A stretch of DNA of 64,000 bases, from NCBI RefSeq assembly GCF_910596095.1, contig NC_056546.1:12549925-12613924 (forward strand), written 5' to 3'. Positions 14,001 to 25,200 of the stretch are shown piece by piece. The notes under the pieces were generated by a model, which saw nothing but the letters and a program-made list of their open reading frames with translations, searched no databases and was not told the origin of the DNA. This DNA comes from Thunnus maccoyii (taxonomy: Eukaryota; Chordata; Actinopteri; Scombriformes; Scombridae). Position 1 is the first letter of the stretch, and every line of letters starts with the position of its first letter. A program made the position numbers and the translations under genes.

Positions 14001-17000
14001 CATACGTTTGGACACACTTTCTCAGACAGTATCTCTTGTATCCAATATTCTGTCCGTAAAGGTTTTTAATTGTTTTGTTGTTGAGTTGTTTCATACTTGT
14101 CACTTTTCTTGGTACATTAAAGACTTAAGTTTATGTCAACTTGACCTGACAACTTGAAGCAAATGAGTTGAGTTCTGCAAGTTGCAACACTGTGTTATTA
14201 CATAGATGTATTTTATACTTTTATCAGGTTGTTTCATACTTGCAACTTTTCTTGGAACGTTAAAACTTAACTGTATGTCTAATTATAGATATTAAATTGA
14301 TACAATGCATGCATTGCAATGATGTCAATTGTGCTGAGAGTTTGCTGTGGTGTTTAAAACTGTTGCTGCAGCTGCTATGCCAGCTTTGTCAAACCAGTGA
14401 ATGGTGATGAATAAATGAATAAGAGAGCACTCATAGCTGTCTGCAAGCATTATAAGAGGCTTTAGGGAAATCCTGCACACACCTGCGTCTGTGAAGGTCT
14501 GAAGGTGCAGCTGAACGACTGCTGCAGCGAGTCCAGGAAGGGCTGGATCTTGTACAGGCCCTGGTTGCTTCCTTGCGACGGCCGGAAAGCCACGATATGG
14601 AAGTACTTGAGGATCTTCTCGAAGCGTGCCTGGCTCATCTTCAAGGCGATGCTCCGGTTGCTGAAGAAGCCCGAGCTCCAGATGCTGAGCACCGACTCAC
14701 AGCGGTGCACACTGGTGGAGGTGACGAAGCCCAGGAATGCCTTCATCTCCTGGGAAGTGACGGGGCGCCAGCCCTCGTCCAAGCCGAAGCGCTCCTGGAA
14801 CTTCTTGGCGTACATGTTAGTCTGGGTGACCATGTTTTGGATGCAGTTGTCTGGAACGAAGAGCTGGAAGAAGTCCAGAGCTGTGGCGGTGGCCGGCATC
14901 TTCTGAGCAGGGCCTGGATCAGGACAGGAAGGAGAAAAGAGTGAAACGTTATGATGGAGGAAAACAGACAGATTGACAGTTAGTGAGTCCCATATGGGCT
15001 AACTCATAGACGCAGCTGTCACTTAATCCAAGTTTTTTAAAACTTTGGCACCAGGCCTTCACTTTGAGTGACTGCTCAATAAAAGTTGTCTCTTTTGACA
15101 CTGCAAGACAGGATGAAAGTTGAATTAGTCGAGCTGTCACTGTCAAGGCTGTGTGGGAAGCATGCAAACTGTTTTTTTTGCTTAAATAAACGACACTGTT
15201 ATCGCTCAAGATGAGAGGAACCAGTAGCAGAGAGAACATGAGAAGTTTAAGAACATACTACTTTCACGTTTAATCTCTGGGCTTCTTCGTGAATCAGGCA
15301 CTGCAGCTTTTGGTGTGAATGTCACAAGCCCAGGGCGGCGCTTCGAAAGTTTACACAACTTGACAGCAACCATACTGCGATCCTTGTCACAGCGTGGCGT
15401 TTCCATGCTTGCGGAAGGTTCAGTGTCTCGTTGCTTTAGCGTTATGGCAGGCAATGAGTCAAAAATCCTGTTCTGATGGAGTGGAGTCAGACGTGAGCCA
15501 TGAATGAAAGGCCTCTTAAGCCATACTGTCAGTAAAGCATCAGCTGATGAGAGATTGTGGGTTTGAAAACCTGTTAATCGACCCAACCAACAAGGCTGGA
15601 CTTAAAAACTTTTCTTCCTTTCTTCCAGTAGTTTACTGACATTTACCTCTCATTTAGAAGTTTGTAGGTATTTAGCATTCATGTCACACAGTCAGAACAC
15701 AATGCAGTGACTGGGTTGATGTGTTTGCTCTCGTAAATTAGAGATTTTCTCTGTGGTTGTTGGAAAACGTGAGCGGGAATCTGAATGTCGAGCGGAACAA
15801 CTTCAGGCTCAATTGAACAACACAATCTCATTATCTCTGAACAAGGTTTTCACTCTTTATCTGTCCTGTCTCTACTCCTGATCGGCCGGCTGCAACTGAA
15901 ATAATAAAGGAATTTTTTTCAGTTTTCCGATGTTGATTTAAAGACAACATGTACAAGACGGGAACTTAAATGGTGCTCTGTCAAAGCAACATGTAGGAGA
16001 GGACAAGACAGGAAGGAAAAAAAAAAAGCGAGTACAGCATAAGCACGCCCACACAGCCGATGCTTGTGGCCAAGACAGCAGAAGTAACCGGGGCTCGGCT
16101 CAAAATCCACTCATTTGCATTCCATTAGACTTGAAAGCTGAATGTAAAATCCAGCGTGACTTCCTCGGAGAGAGCCACTCCTCAATAAAAACATCAGAAA
16201 TTCAGATGGAAGGTCCGCTGAGGCAAAATGACTCGCCTCAGGAGTGTGCCAAAAATACAACCTGAGGAGAGACATATCATTTTTACAGATAATGAAACTG
16301 TTTCATCTGCTGCTGAGCAAATATGCCCTTCCTTCATTTTTTTTTTTTTAATGCATTCCTGCCAGCTGATCTTCAGCCTAGCCTATATGACTCTGATAGA
16401 ACTACATCAAACATTTACAGAATTTTACTGCAGACTGCTAATATTATCTGATGTTGGTCTACAAGGGAAGCTTTCAAATATTAATTCCCCACATTACTCA
16501 TTACCGAACTCCACCTATGTTGCACATACAGACAGACGTATAATCCCTCATGATTATCAGCTGTTGTTGTATTTCTATTGTCATGGGACAAACATCTGCC
16601 TGCTTTTATAGCCATGGATTTACTGTAAGAATGAGAGATTACAGTGTATTTGGAGTGGATAAACCCTGCGTGCTCTCAGCTCAGTTTTGAAAGGAAATTA
16701 AAGACTCAGAGTCTGATTTCTAGACTATTTTGTCTATGGCTGAAATTACTATCACAATATGAATATGAATAATTTTCTGATGTCAGTATATAAAGATATT
16801 TAGAATGCATATGAATAATCTGTAGAAGGAAAACATACAACAACTCATTTTGTTTGTTTTTCATTACCTTTTACTGGGATATTTTTTATCAGTCCCTGTT
16901 TCTTTACAGTACTTGACTGATTTAAGATTTAATATTCTGTTGTACAGATGATCAAAATTTTTCATGTTTTTTGATTTCCTAACTTTGTCCCAAAAACCTG

Positions 17001-19469
17001 GAAAAGAAGACAGGATGGGTTATTTACTGTAATTAGCAGTTCACTTCAGATTCACTTTGCATGAGTCTGTGTACCTGTGTGTTTTTTCCATATAGGTCTG
17101 CAATGATACACTGCAACATATTTGGGTGAGGGACAGAGAAAGAGATGACATAAACAGTGAGAAATATAGGGTCAGACATGCAGATAAACTGACATATGGG
17201 GTGTACCAGTAATCTATAAGAGGCACTAAGCAAAGTGAATGAATAAATAGCTCTGTAATTCCTTTCAACATCACGATAAGGTGGTTATATAATCGGAGAT
17301 GTGGATATATGCATCATAATCCTCAGCTTGGTCCTTTGCCAATCCCCTCGCCCTGCATAGGAAGCAATCTCACACTGTCATGAAGATAACACATCACCTA
17401 TAAACCTGACCTTGAGTAAGCCACATTTTCATGCAAGCCAAAAACCAGGAGTGGTTTCAAAACCTCCAGGTTCAAAAACCAAGAGGGAGTAAAGTAACTG
17501 TAAACAAACCCAAAACACAAACTAGTTGGAATCTTTGAGAGTTTGCATGAGGTTGACTCGATGCTCTTTGATGGTGGCTGATGATTTATGTAGGAGGGTG
17601 CACAGTCTCTGAGGAGAGGAGCTGTCAAATCAACGCTATGTCTGTGTCAGCACTGTCACAGCCAGACAGTGAGACACACGGACAGCGAAATGGACAGAGA
17701 TACAGACAGACAGGCAGGTGACAAAAAGACAAACCAGGCAGATGGACAGACTGACAGATCCAGACACATGCTGACTGATAAAAAAATATCACTAACCATA
17801 TTTCCACTGTGTCCGCCACTGGCAGACTTAGCGGAAACCTCATCCAGCTTAAGCTGCCTCCCATCCCCTGCCATTAAATCGGAGGAGAAACATATTTATA
17901 AGGCTCAGGATCCAGTCAGTCTTTATACTGTTCAGGCCGATAAAATCAGACTACAGTCTTGGCTACTTGAGGTCTGAAGTGTGATTATGTTCCCTGGCAG
18001 TCCTGCATCCATCCAGCCATGCAGCTCTAAATCATCCCAACCCTGATGCAGGATGGCGGGACCACACCCACACTGGCTGTGCTTGTACAAACAGACACTA
18101 GCTGTATTTTAACAAACACGCCTGCCGGTGTGCCAGAACACACAAAGCAGACAGATACACCTGCTGCTTCCTTAGTTTTGGTCAGCAGAGTCGACACAGT
18201 CAAACAGAGCAGGACGGAGTTGAATGTGGGAGCAAAGAACATCCTGTAACCTTTTTTTTGGCACCCCAGCTTGGCTCAGATTGGTTCAGGTTCTTTTGAA
18301 TAAGTGAAAGCGGCGCCACTCCATATTTGGGCCCTGTCTCACAAAGCAGGATTACTGAAGTTAGCTGGATAACTGGGCTGAGTAAAAACCTGGAAACCAT
18401 TCAAATCTGGAGCATGAACAGAAGTAAACAGAGTTGTTCCAGTTTTTGTTTGGTGTCCTGTTTACTCAGTAATCCTGCATCGTGAGACAGGCCCCAGCTG
18501 TCACGGATTTCAATTTAGGCACCACACAGTTTCAACAGTAGATGCAATCATTAAAAACTTCCATCTCGTGATCTTCATTATAATTCTAGTACATTTTTCA
18601 ATTGGTATTAGAACAGCATATAATCGATTCAGTTTGCTTAATTTGCTGCGAATCTCTGGCACTTTCGTGCTTTTATTCATGCGTATATGAAGGTTCCTGT
18701 GTGTGTGAGCAGACTGGGGTTTGGTCCATATCTGCTACAGCCATATGCTGGTTCACCACCAAGGGTGCAACAGTACAACATGTCACAGTGGATGCAGGGA
18801 TATAGGACAGGATGGCATTCCCAAAAATCGCCTTGGCTTCAGCTGAAGAGACGAGAGAGGAGAACAGATCCAAATGAAGCCTGACAGAAGGAGAGAGGAG
18901 CTGCCCCCCCCCCCCCACACCCCCACCCACCCCTTCCGCTCCATGATGCATACTGTACTTAGTGGTAGATAAATGGATAAAAACTGCTTAGGAGACAGCA
19001 ACAGCTTGGTACAAGTTGGCTAGCAGAGGGGTTTAAACAATGAGAGAACAATTTGTGGGATGATGGCTTTGTACATTTATCACAAAGACAGAACGGGACA
19101 AAGAGAGACAGAAAGAGACAGAGCAGTGTGGGTGCTGTTTAACTGTCACGATTCAAACACACACACACACACACACACATGCACGCACACACAAACACAC
19201 ACGCGCGTGCGTCTCTGCTTTGCACGCACACACACACATATTCTATTATAAAGTGTGCAGCCAAAATCGGGGTGCCTTGACCTTAAGTCTCATGCCAATC
19301 CACTTCTGTTAATTAACTCACTGCAGGAGGATAAAAGACTACGTGTGCATGTATTCTGCATGCATTCACTATATGTAATGTAACAGTAATGTGTGTGAGC
19401 CAGGAGGCTCACACACATTACTGTTTCTCTAAATTAAACAGCATGTCTCTGCATTGCCCTGAAACATGA

Positions 19470-19502
<33 letters not shown>

Positions 19503-20262
19503 GGACAGCATGTGTATAACAGCACCAAGGGGTGAAGTATCAAAGGCTAAGCGTTTGCCATTAACTTAATACATCAATTAACGATGCAGTGTCATGCGTC
19601 TCACTGTCACCCACACACAGACACGTACTGGGAAATGCATGCACGGTGAAACAAGCATCCAGTTGTACCAGAGCAATAGCCTTTTGTGTTCTGTTTTGGC
19701 ACCAGATGGGAGAGCCACAGTGATGGCCTGCCTGACCTGAAAAAAAACATGAACGTGAACTGCACTATTTCCTGTCTGTTTCCATCCAATCACCTCACAC
19801 CCAGGGGCAACACTTCCCCGTTGCACAAAAAAATGACCTTATTCATCTCGTCGTGCAGCATGTCTCACCATATGTCTCTTTGTACGGCGGCACGGTGACA
19901 TCCTGCAGACTCTCCGTCCAGCCCTCCTCCTCTGCTTGACTACGGGACAGAGAACCCGGGGGACCGGCTCCGGTTCCGCCGCTGCCACCTCCCGCTCCCC
20001 CGCTGTGCCCGCTCTCCTTATCGCCCCGCTTTTGTTGGTGGTGGTGTTGGTGTTGGTGGTGATGATGGTGGTGGTGGTGCTCCTCCTCGCCTATCTCGGC
20101 TATGCAGTTGTCGGAGTCGGAGTCTCCGGAGGTGCTGTAGAAGGGATTGTCGCTGCTGTCATCCCCGGACTCGCCGAACACGTCGTCGGATATCTGCAGG
20201 CTCTCGTACCGGGAGCGGGCCGCTTCCAGGAGAGACAGCGCCTTCCGCCCGCACTCAGCCAT
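341..20262 (-). CDS. pgbd5: PGBD5, domesticated piggyBac transposase (3' end outside window)
   Basis: Six coding exons are visible: 20262-19869, 14913-14483, 10302-10168, 6626-6446, 4498-4301 and 446-341. All junctions are GT-AG and the phases agree (1,0,0,1,1,2), giving about 481 residues; roughly 60 C-terminal residues lie beyond the left edge. The chosen start, [20 protein letters not shown], matches the conserved N-terminus of vertebrate PGBD5. Residues 1-131 are acidic and low-complexity, with a His/Gln-rich run near residues 62-78. The piggyBac-like region runs from about residue 137 (FFQLFVPDN, then [11 protein letters not shown]) through LIDEDPVF (D283), the basic [11 protein letters not shown], and [16 protein letters not shown], to the KYDDKYSK block. 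The family is a vertebrate-wide, neurally expressed domesticated transposase; whether it still cuts DNA is debated. It is divergent from cog2. Confidence 0.96.
1425..3215 (+). mobile_element. Degenerate non-LTR retrotransposon (LINE), endonuclease plus 5' part of reverse transcriptase
   Basis: Conceptual translation in several plus-strand frames gives pieces of an apurinic-type endonuclease: [20 protein letters not shown] at about 1588-1650, a YRPPSA-like motif near 1797 and [14 protein letters not shown] at about 1865-1907. Next comes the linker [16 protein letters not shown] (about 2191-2240). The reverse-transcriptase entrance follows, with ISKEDI, TAIDP, EPS, AAEIIAK and SLQTNL, and [11 protein letters not shown] at about 3180-3215. 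Several stops and frame changes make it non-functional, and it stops before the catalytic YADD box. It resembles CR1/L2-group fish LINEs by eye; the clade is not proven. It sits antisense inside pgbd5 intron 5. Confidence 0.8.
2448..2735. mobile_element. Inverted-repeat (MITE-like) insertion nested in the LINE
   Basis: The LINE frame breaks at about 2448 and resumes at about 2735. Inside, GAGGCAGCTGGATT at 2453-2466 is repeated in inverted form as GAATCCAGCTGCCTC near 2586-2600, and flanking bases extend the similarity (ATCACAC in both arms). The sequence 3' of the inner arm, to about 2735, is also foreign to the LINE. No coding capacity is seen. The exact ends and target-site duplication are uncertain. 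Confidence 0.55.
4499..6445. other. pgbd5 intron 4
   Basis: This 1.95-kb intron contains the (GT)n microsatellite at 4784-4832 and otherwise AT-rich unique-looking sequence. No gene or clear mobile element is seen. Confidence 0.75.
4784..4832. repeat. (GT)n microsatellite
   Basis: An uninterrupted GT dinucleotide run of about 24 units lies in pgbd5 intron 4. Confidence 0.95.
6637..6651. repeat. 15-base G homopolymer at a splice acceptor
   Basis: There are fifteen G on the plus strand, hence fifteen C on the transcribed pgbd5 strand. They end 10 bases before the first base of the coding exon at 6626, so they form most of that exon's pyrimidine tract. Confidence 0.95.
6873..7197 (+). repeat. 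Dispersed repeat family A, copy 1
   Basis: This block matches 52889-53222 (same orientation) and 12383-12705 (opposite orientation). Shared landmarks are 'ATATTCA', 'TCACATTT(A/G)AGAAGCTGGAACCAGAGA', 'TTATCAAAATAGCTG' and an end like 'ACTAATTGTTGCAG'. It has no coding capacity and probably is a non-autonomous transposon common in spiny-rayed fish. Confidence 0.7.
7661..7707. repeat. (GT)n microsatellite, slightly interrupted
   Basis: TG/GT dinucleotides run through this segment with two TTTG interruptions. Confidence 0.93.
8785..8960. repeat. Degenerate TTAGG-type repeat with GTGGGGACC head
   Basis: A 'TGTGGGGACCAA' segment is followed at about 8886-8945 by diverged units of GGTTTAGGTTAAGGTTAGGG type. 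Such blocks are scattered in fish introns; this one is interstitial and degenerate, not a telomere. Confidence 0.5.
11026..11080. repeat. (AT)n(GT)n compound microsatellite
   Basis: An AT run passes directly into a GT run, followed by further AT-rich palindromic sequence up to about 11122. Confidence 0.92.
12383..12705 (-). repeat. Dispersed repeat family A, copy 2 (inverted)
   Basis: The reverse complement shares the landmarks of the copies at 6.87 and 52.9 kb: it starts in 'CAACTAACCAATTCATC', runs through 'TTCTGAGAAGCTGGAA' and ends near 'CAATCTCTAAT'. It has an internal segment different from the other copies. Confidence 0.65.
12917..12941. repeat. (AC)n microsatellite
   Basis: A short run of AC dinucleotides lies in pgbd5 intron 2. 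Confidence 0.9.
18328..18497. mobile_element. Small MITE with about 40-bp terminal inverted repeats
   Basis: The left end GGGCCCTGTCTCACAAAGCA is mirrored by the right end, whose reverse complement reads GGGCCTGTCTCACGATGCAG; both continue with GGATTACTGA. The element is about 170 bp long and non-coding. Confidence 0.7.
18903..18931. repeat. C-rich tract
   Basis: A homopolymer of 13 C (18904-18916) is followed by CACACCCCCACCCACCCC; the plus strand is pyrimidine-rich and the minus strand G-rich. Confidence 0.9.
19157..19240. repeat. (AC)n microsatellite, interrupted
   Basis: Two AC-rich runs are separated by an ACGCGCGTGCG segment in pgbd5 intron 1. Confidence 0.9.
19382..19425. repeat. Perfect 20-bp inverted repeat with 4-base loop
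   Basis: The left arm 19382-19401 is the exact reverse complement of 19406-19425; the loop is AGGA. See findings. Confidence 0.95.
19473..19502. repeat. (AC)n microsatellite
   Basis: A run of CA dinucleotides lies about 370 bases before the end of pgbd5 exon 1. Confidence 0.92.
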
Positions 20263-22251
20263 CTCTCTCTCTTTCTCTCTCTCTGTGGTGATGCTGCTAC
20301 TCCCCTCTTTTTTTCTGCTTTCTTCCTCCCTCTTTCTCACCCTTCCGCTACGGCTTCAGCGGCGTGCAAGTGGTCACGATCCTGGAAAGAAGGAGGTGTT
20401 TGCCTTTAATGTCGCGGCTGCACCCTCCCTCTATCTTGAGATATGAATTGTGGTTCCCCTCTGCCCCTCCAGGCTCGGATGCTGGAGCCCGGCGGTGACC
20501 AGCGTGTGGATCCGGGGAGAGCTGTCCGCTTCAAGGGTACTGAAATATATCCGCCCCCCTGTTCTGCCTACAGCGCTGCGCACTGGGCAAAATGATCAAT
20601 AGTCATGGCACAGCATCCGGGTTGAGAGACCAGCGATTTCTCCACAGAGAGAGAGAGAGAGTAGTGGCTGCTGCTGCATCACCTGACACCACAGCCCTGC
20701 CCTGCCATCCAATGAGATGCTTTTTTATCATCCAAAATCAGAAAGGAGCGACTGATTGGAGAAATAAATCATAATTAATTAATAGCAACATAGGCCCAAT
20801 GTTAGGATGAAACACAAAAATTATAACTCAAGAAAGAGCTTATGAAAATGAAACCCTGATCTCGAGTTTATTGTCATGAGGAACTCCCCCTTAAAAAGGC
20901 AATGCATGTAATAAAATAAAAACATATAAGAATATGTTTTCTCATGGTGTCATGGGCCTTTTTTTCAAGAAAAAAATATCACTTTTGCACTCTTATTTAA
21001 TGGCTTTGCTGTTCTCTCTTGAGATTATTTTATCAGTCAAAATTTAAAAAAAAAAAAAAAAAACAGAGCCAATGATCAACAAAAAGAACAAATATGATGA
21101 TTTTGTAGGAGTGTGTTCTCCTGACCTTTTATGAGATGCACCATCCGAACATCATCAAACATATTTGGCAATTCTGTGACATCTGAATGTTCAAATCATC
21201 ACCTGATCAGTGTCCGGATGGAGTGAGTCATCTATAAGCTATAAAAAGCACTAAGCTGTCTGTCTTTTTTATTCACTGTCTTCCTTTCTTTGCATTTCAA
21301 TTAGCATGTACACTATGTGCAAATGATTGTCAAATACAAGCATTTCAAAACTCAGAATCCTTTTTTGCACTGAAAGCCAGAACCTGATGGGGTCCCAGGC
21401 AGAAAATCCCACAAGCCCTTCTGACTGACTTTCACTGCCATTACATTCCCCAGAACTACTAGTAAATAATCAGATATTAATCAAAAAGTGTTTATAGAAT
21501 GTAATAAATGCCTTAGTTACAATAGAAACACTGTTAAATATTAAAGAAATAAATGTAAACAACTTAAAGGTATAAAGTGAAAAAGGTATACACATATATA
21601 ACAACTAAATAAATAACTGCAGCCAACTCCTTAAAAATTTAGTTTAAAAGAACCTGATGAAAAAAAAAACAGAATTGAGTTACCAGTATCATCACTGGGT
21701 TTTTTTCTGTGTTATGGTGGAACTGCTGGTGGTACAGGTGGGGGGTGGTGTGTCTTGGTCAGATAGACTTTGCCTGAGGTGGACCTAAATATGTGACAAT
21801 TTCTAAATAAAACATCTTTATTAGCCAAGTATGTTTACACACACAAGGAATTTGACTCTGGTTTAGTGGCTCCCAGTATACTTAGTCTATAGAGAATAAC
21901 AACACAGCAATCCTCAGAAATATACACAAGGAATGACGGTGAAACTGTAAATAGGATAAATGTAACAGGTAATATGACAGCAACATGTCATGTGGAATAA
22001 CTCATAATGCATTTAAGTGCGGATAGTCTACTAAATGTGATAATTTAATATTTTAAAAGACCAAATCAATGCAAGAGGCTGTAAACATCACAGTGCAGTT
22101 ACCTCTGGCGGCCTGCGGGGGGCGCTGTAGTATTATTCCTCGGTGGTGCGCTTGCCATGTTTGCGGAAGCTCGGTCACTACTACACAGCTAGCTGCTTGG
22201 AGGCTTGTCGCTCATCGCTGTGAATGTTGTAGCGACGTCTTATAATTCAAC
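20263..22251. promoter_or_regulatory. Divergent pgbd5/cog2 intergenic promoter region
   Basis: About 2 kb separates the two start codons. The pgbd5 side (to about 20.58 kb) is GC- and CpG-rich with CT-rich tracts and no TATA box, as expected of a CpG-type promoter with a 5' UTR. The middle (20.8-22.0 kb) is AT-rich and holds an A tract at about 21045-21063 and a repeat fragment at about 21.8-22.0 kb. The cog2 side has a CpG-containing stretch at about 22115-22250 with no TATA box. Exact transcription starts cannot be set from sequence alone. Confidence 0.55.
21800..22000. repeat. Dispersed repeat fragment (LINE/SINE end type)
   Basis: The segment 'TTTATTAGCCAAGTATGTTT' followed by 'ACACACACAAGGAATTTGACT' is a recurrent word in fish genomes, usually at the end of retroelements. 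It is recognised by eye only. Confidence 0.45.
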
Positions 22252-25200
22252 ATGAATTTACCAAAGGGACCAGACTCTTTGTGCTTCGACAAAGATGTTT
22301 TTATGAAGGTGAGAATCCGTAAACGCTTCGTTTGTCGACGCCCTAACGAGAGTAATGCTGTTAAAGTAGCTAGCATTAGCTAGTTGACGTGTTGGTGTAG
22401 TTCATCCTGTTTCTTAATCCTGTTTCTTAAACATTTCTTCTTTGTCAGACAGTATGAATACTTAAACAATTTAGCATGCATTCTAGCTTTAATCGCAGTA
22501 TGGATTAGATTATGGGTATCAAGTTGATTATTGTGTGCAGCTGTTATGATTATAATTCTGTATCCTTCTGCTTCGTCTCTCTGTCTCATCTTTCTGCCTG
22601 TTTCTCTCTCTCTGTCTGTCTCATCTTTCTACCTGTTTATCTCTCTGTCTTTCTGTCTGTCTCATCTTTCTGCCTGTTTCTCTCTCCCTCACTCTCTCTC
22701 TTGCTCTCTTTGTGTGTGTGTGAGTCTCTCTGTCTCTCTCAAATTCAAATAAGCTTTATTGGCATGACAGATCAGAAACCTGTGATGCCAAAGCAGTACA
22801 GAAAAATATGAATATTGACAGATGATTAGCAATTAATATACAATAATATGCAAATAACAATCATATCAAATACAATATAATAAAATACACTTTTTTTTAC
22901 TGATGTAATCACTCAGAAACATTTACTACAGAGCTTGTTTCTCTTAGTGTATGACAGACAACATGTAACATATTTTGCAACTATGACTACACACTGACTT
23001 TTCTCCCCACATAGATAGAGCAGTTTCTAAGGATCGAGGAGATGGATGAACTTGGGATATATATTATTTATTTTTTCAAAGAAAACTCAAATCCATATAT
23101 TTCTCATGATATAGTAGGAGGTGAGATTCTGTCTCTGCCTCTTTTTCATGACAAAGTGAACACAGCCTGACCTCCCTGGGTGGCCTGTTCAGCCTGTGAC
23201 GGCCTGTTTCTGCATGTACATTGTCACCTTTTTCCTTAGTTTTCTATCAGTCACGGTGGTCATGTACTCTGCCACCATGTACTCTCTGTTTAGGGTCAAA
23301 TAGAATCCTAATTTACTTTGTGATTTCGTGGTTTTGTTCCACTATTTGATACTATTTTCTTTTTGTTTTGAGATGGTTTGGTTGGGCCAGATTATTTGGT
23401 GTCTGTCCTGAAGCCATGGTGTGTGTGGGCAGAGCTTCAGGACCAGCTGGCAGAGGGGACTCTTACGTTTGTTCAACTCTTGGCACTGAAGGGCTTTGTA
23501 CTGGTAGGAGTGGGGGTCGCTAGATTGGAGGTGTTTATAAAATTTGATGGCTCGCTTTTGAAGTTTTATTATTAAAGGGTATTGGCCAAGTTGTGCCCTG
23601 CACAATTCTGCATGCAGCGCTTCCAGAGGATGTTTTTCTCATTTTGGGAGGTTCTTGGCCAGTTAATGGACCCCACACTTCACTACCATATAACATTATT
23701 GGGTCTATTACTGAATTTACAGCTTTGAGCCAGGTCCTAATAGGAATGTCAATTGTAATTTGTCTTTTGATGGCATAAAAAGCCCTTCTTGCGTTTTCTT
23801 TCAGCTCATTCACAGCCATGCCAAAATGTCGGTGTCAATATTTTGGTCTTTTTCATATTTACGCTTAGTGCCCATGTTTGACTGTACTTGTGGAGGATGT
23901 AAGCCCTCTCCGGAGGGAGACAGGAGAATCAGGTCATCAGCAAACATCAGACATTTGAACCTTTGACCTTTGACTGTGTCCTGCAGAGTCACACCAGAGG
24001 CTGTGGATTTCTGCAAATGTATTTATATATATATATATATATGTTGAAAAGGGTTGGGCTCAAACTGCAGCCCTGTTTCACCCCATGGTTCTTTTGTTTC
24101 CAATTTTAATTGAACATCTGTTATTCAAATATATTAATTAAATTAAATCGTAGGTAGAACCCCGTGTGCCACTCTCTAATAATCAATAAATGATGACATA
24201 TACAGTCAAAGGCCTTTTTGAAATCTACAAAACATGAATACATTTTATTTTTATTTTTGTGCACATGTGTGTTAATGAGAATGGTGAGGGTAAAGATATG
24301 GTCAGATGTGCGATGGTTAGGCATGAATCCAAGCTGACTTTTATCCAGTGCTCATTGAGGAATTCAACTACACCGGAGTTGATAATGTTGCAGAGCATCT
24401 CGCCCATGCAGCTGGTGACACATATCTCTCTGTAATTCTGAGGGTCTTTTAAATATAGGTGTAATACAACCATTATTCCAACTCTCAGGAAAATATCCCA
24501 CACTCAGAATTAGATTGAATATTTTTTTAGATTGAATATTTCGTTTAATATTCCATCAGGACCATGTGCTTTTTTGCTTTTGAGGGTCTTCAATGCTGTT
24601 TTCAAATTGTTCATAGTAATGGGGAAATCTAGGGGGTTTTGTTGTCTTTGATTAACAATTCCATATTTAGTAGTTTTTCAAGTATTTGTTTGGTCTCTAA
24701 GTCAGTTATTGGTGGTGTTGGCCTGAATAAGGTCTGGTATGGTTTATCTTTTTGGTTCTAATTTATATATCTCTCTCTCTCTGTCTCTGCAGGATGACTT
24801 TGACGTTGACCAGTTTGTGGCGGAGTGTCGGAAGCAGGTCCAGCTGGAGGAGATGAGAGAGGACCTGGAGCTCTACTACAAGCTGCTGAAAACAGCCATG
24901 GTGGAGCTCATCAACAAGGACTATGCAGACTTTGTTAACCTCTCCACCAACCTGGTCAGTTGTTGTCATTGTCGCCTGTAGCAGCATGTAGTCCACAGGA
25001 TACAGGGAGAGGGCAGAAATATTGTCTCATAATGTCTAAAAGGAAAGCTTGACCTTTTTAATTAAGTGGCTTGATGAATCTCAAGCCCGTTTATAATAAT
25101 GAAAATAATAATGAGAACATCACAGATATGTCTCTGTGTGTATGTTGGAAGAGAAAATGCAGCAATAAATGTTTTACTGGTAGTTTTTATTAATACATAT

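Larger units (their letters stand above)
10303..14482. other. pgbd5 intron 2
   Basis: This 4.2-kb intron contains an (AT)n(GT)n microsatellite at about 11.03-11.08 kb, repeat family A copy 2 (reverse) at 12.38-12.7 kb, and a short (AC)n at 12.92 kb. It also holds two diverged copies of a roughly 100-bp word at about 13.36-13.46 and 14.14-14.24 kb. No gene is seen. Confidence 0.75.
14914..19868. other. pgbd5 intron 1
   Basis: This 5-kb intron separates the acidic N-terminal exon from the transposase-like exons. It contains a small inverted-repeat element at 18.33-18.50 kb, a C-rich tract at 18.90-18.93 kb, (AC)n runs at 19.16-19.24 and 19.47-19.50 kb, and a perfect hairpin at 19.38-19.43 kb. 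No additional pgbd5 exon is needed, because the phase-1 donor at 19869 joins the acceptor at 14913 in frame. Confidence 0.75.

Noticed and set aside
14902-14913. Nearer acceptors for pgbd5 exon 2 at the internal CAG just before AAGATG
   Set aside because: They are out of phase with the exon 1 donor (phase 1). The acceptor before base 14913 restores the frame and gives GPAQKMP, which parallels the conserved sequence.
15206-15586. A 126-codon open frame on the minus strand in pgbd5 intron 1
   Set aside because: No recognisable motif, no fit to pgbd5 phases, and ordinary intron composition; probably chance.
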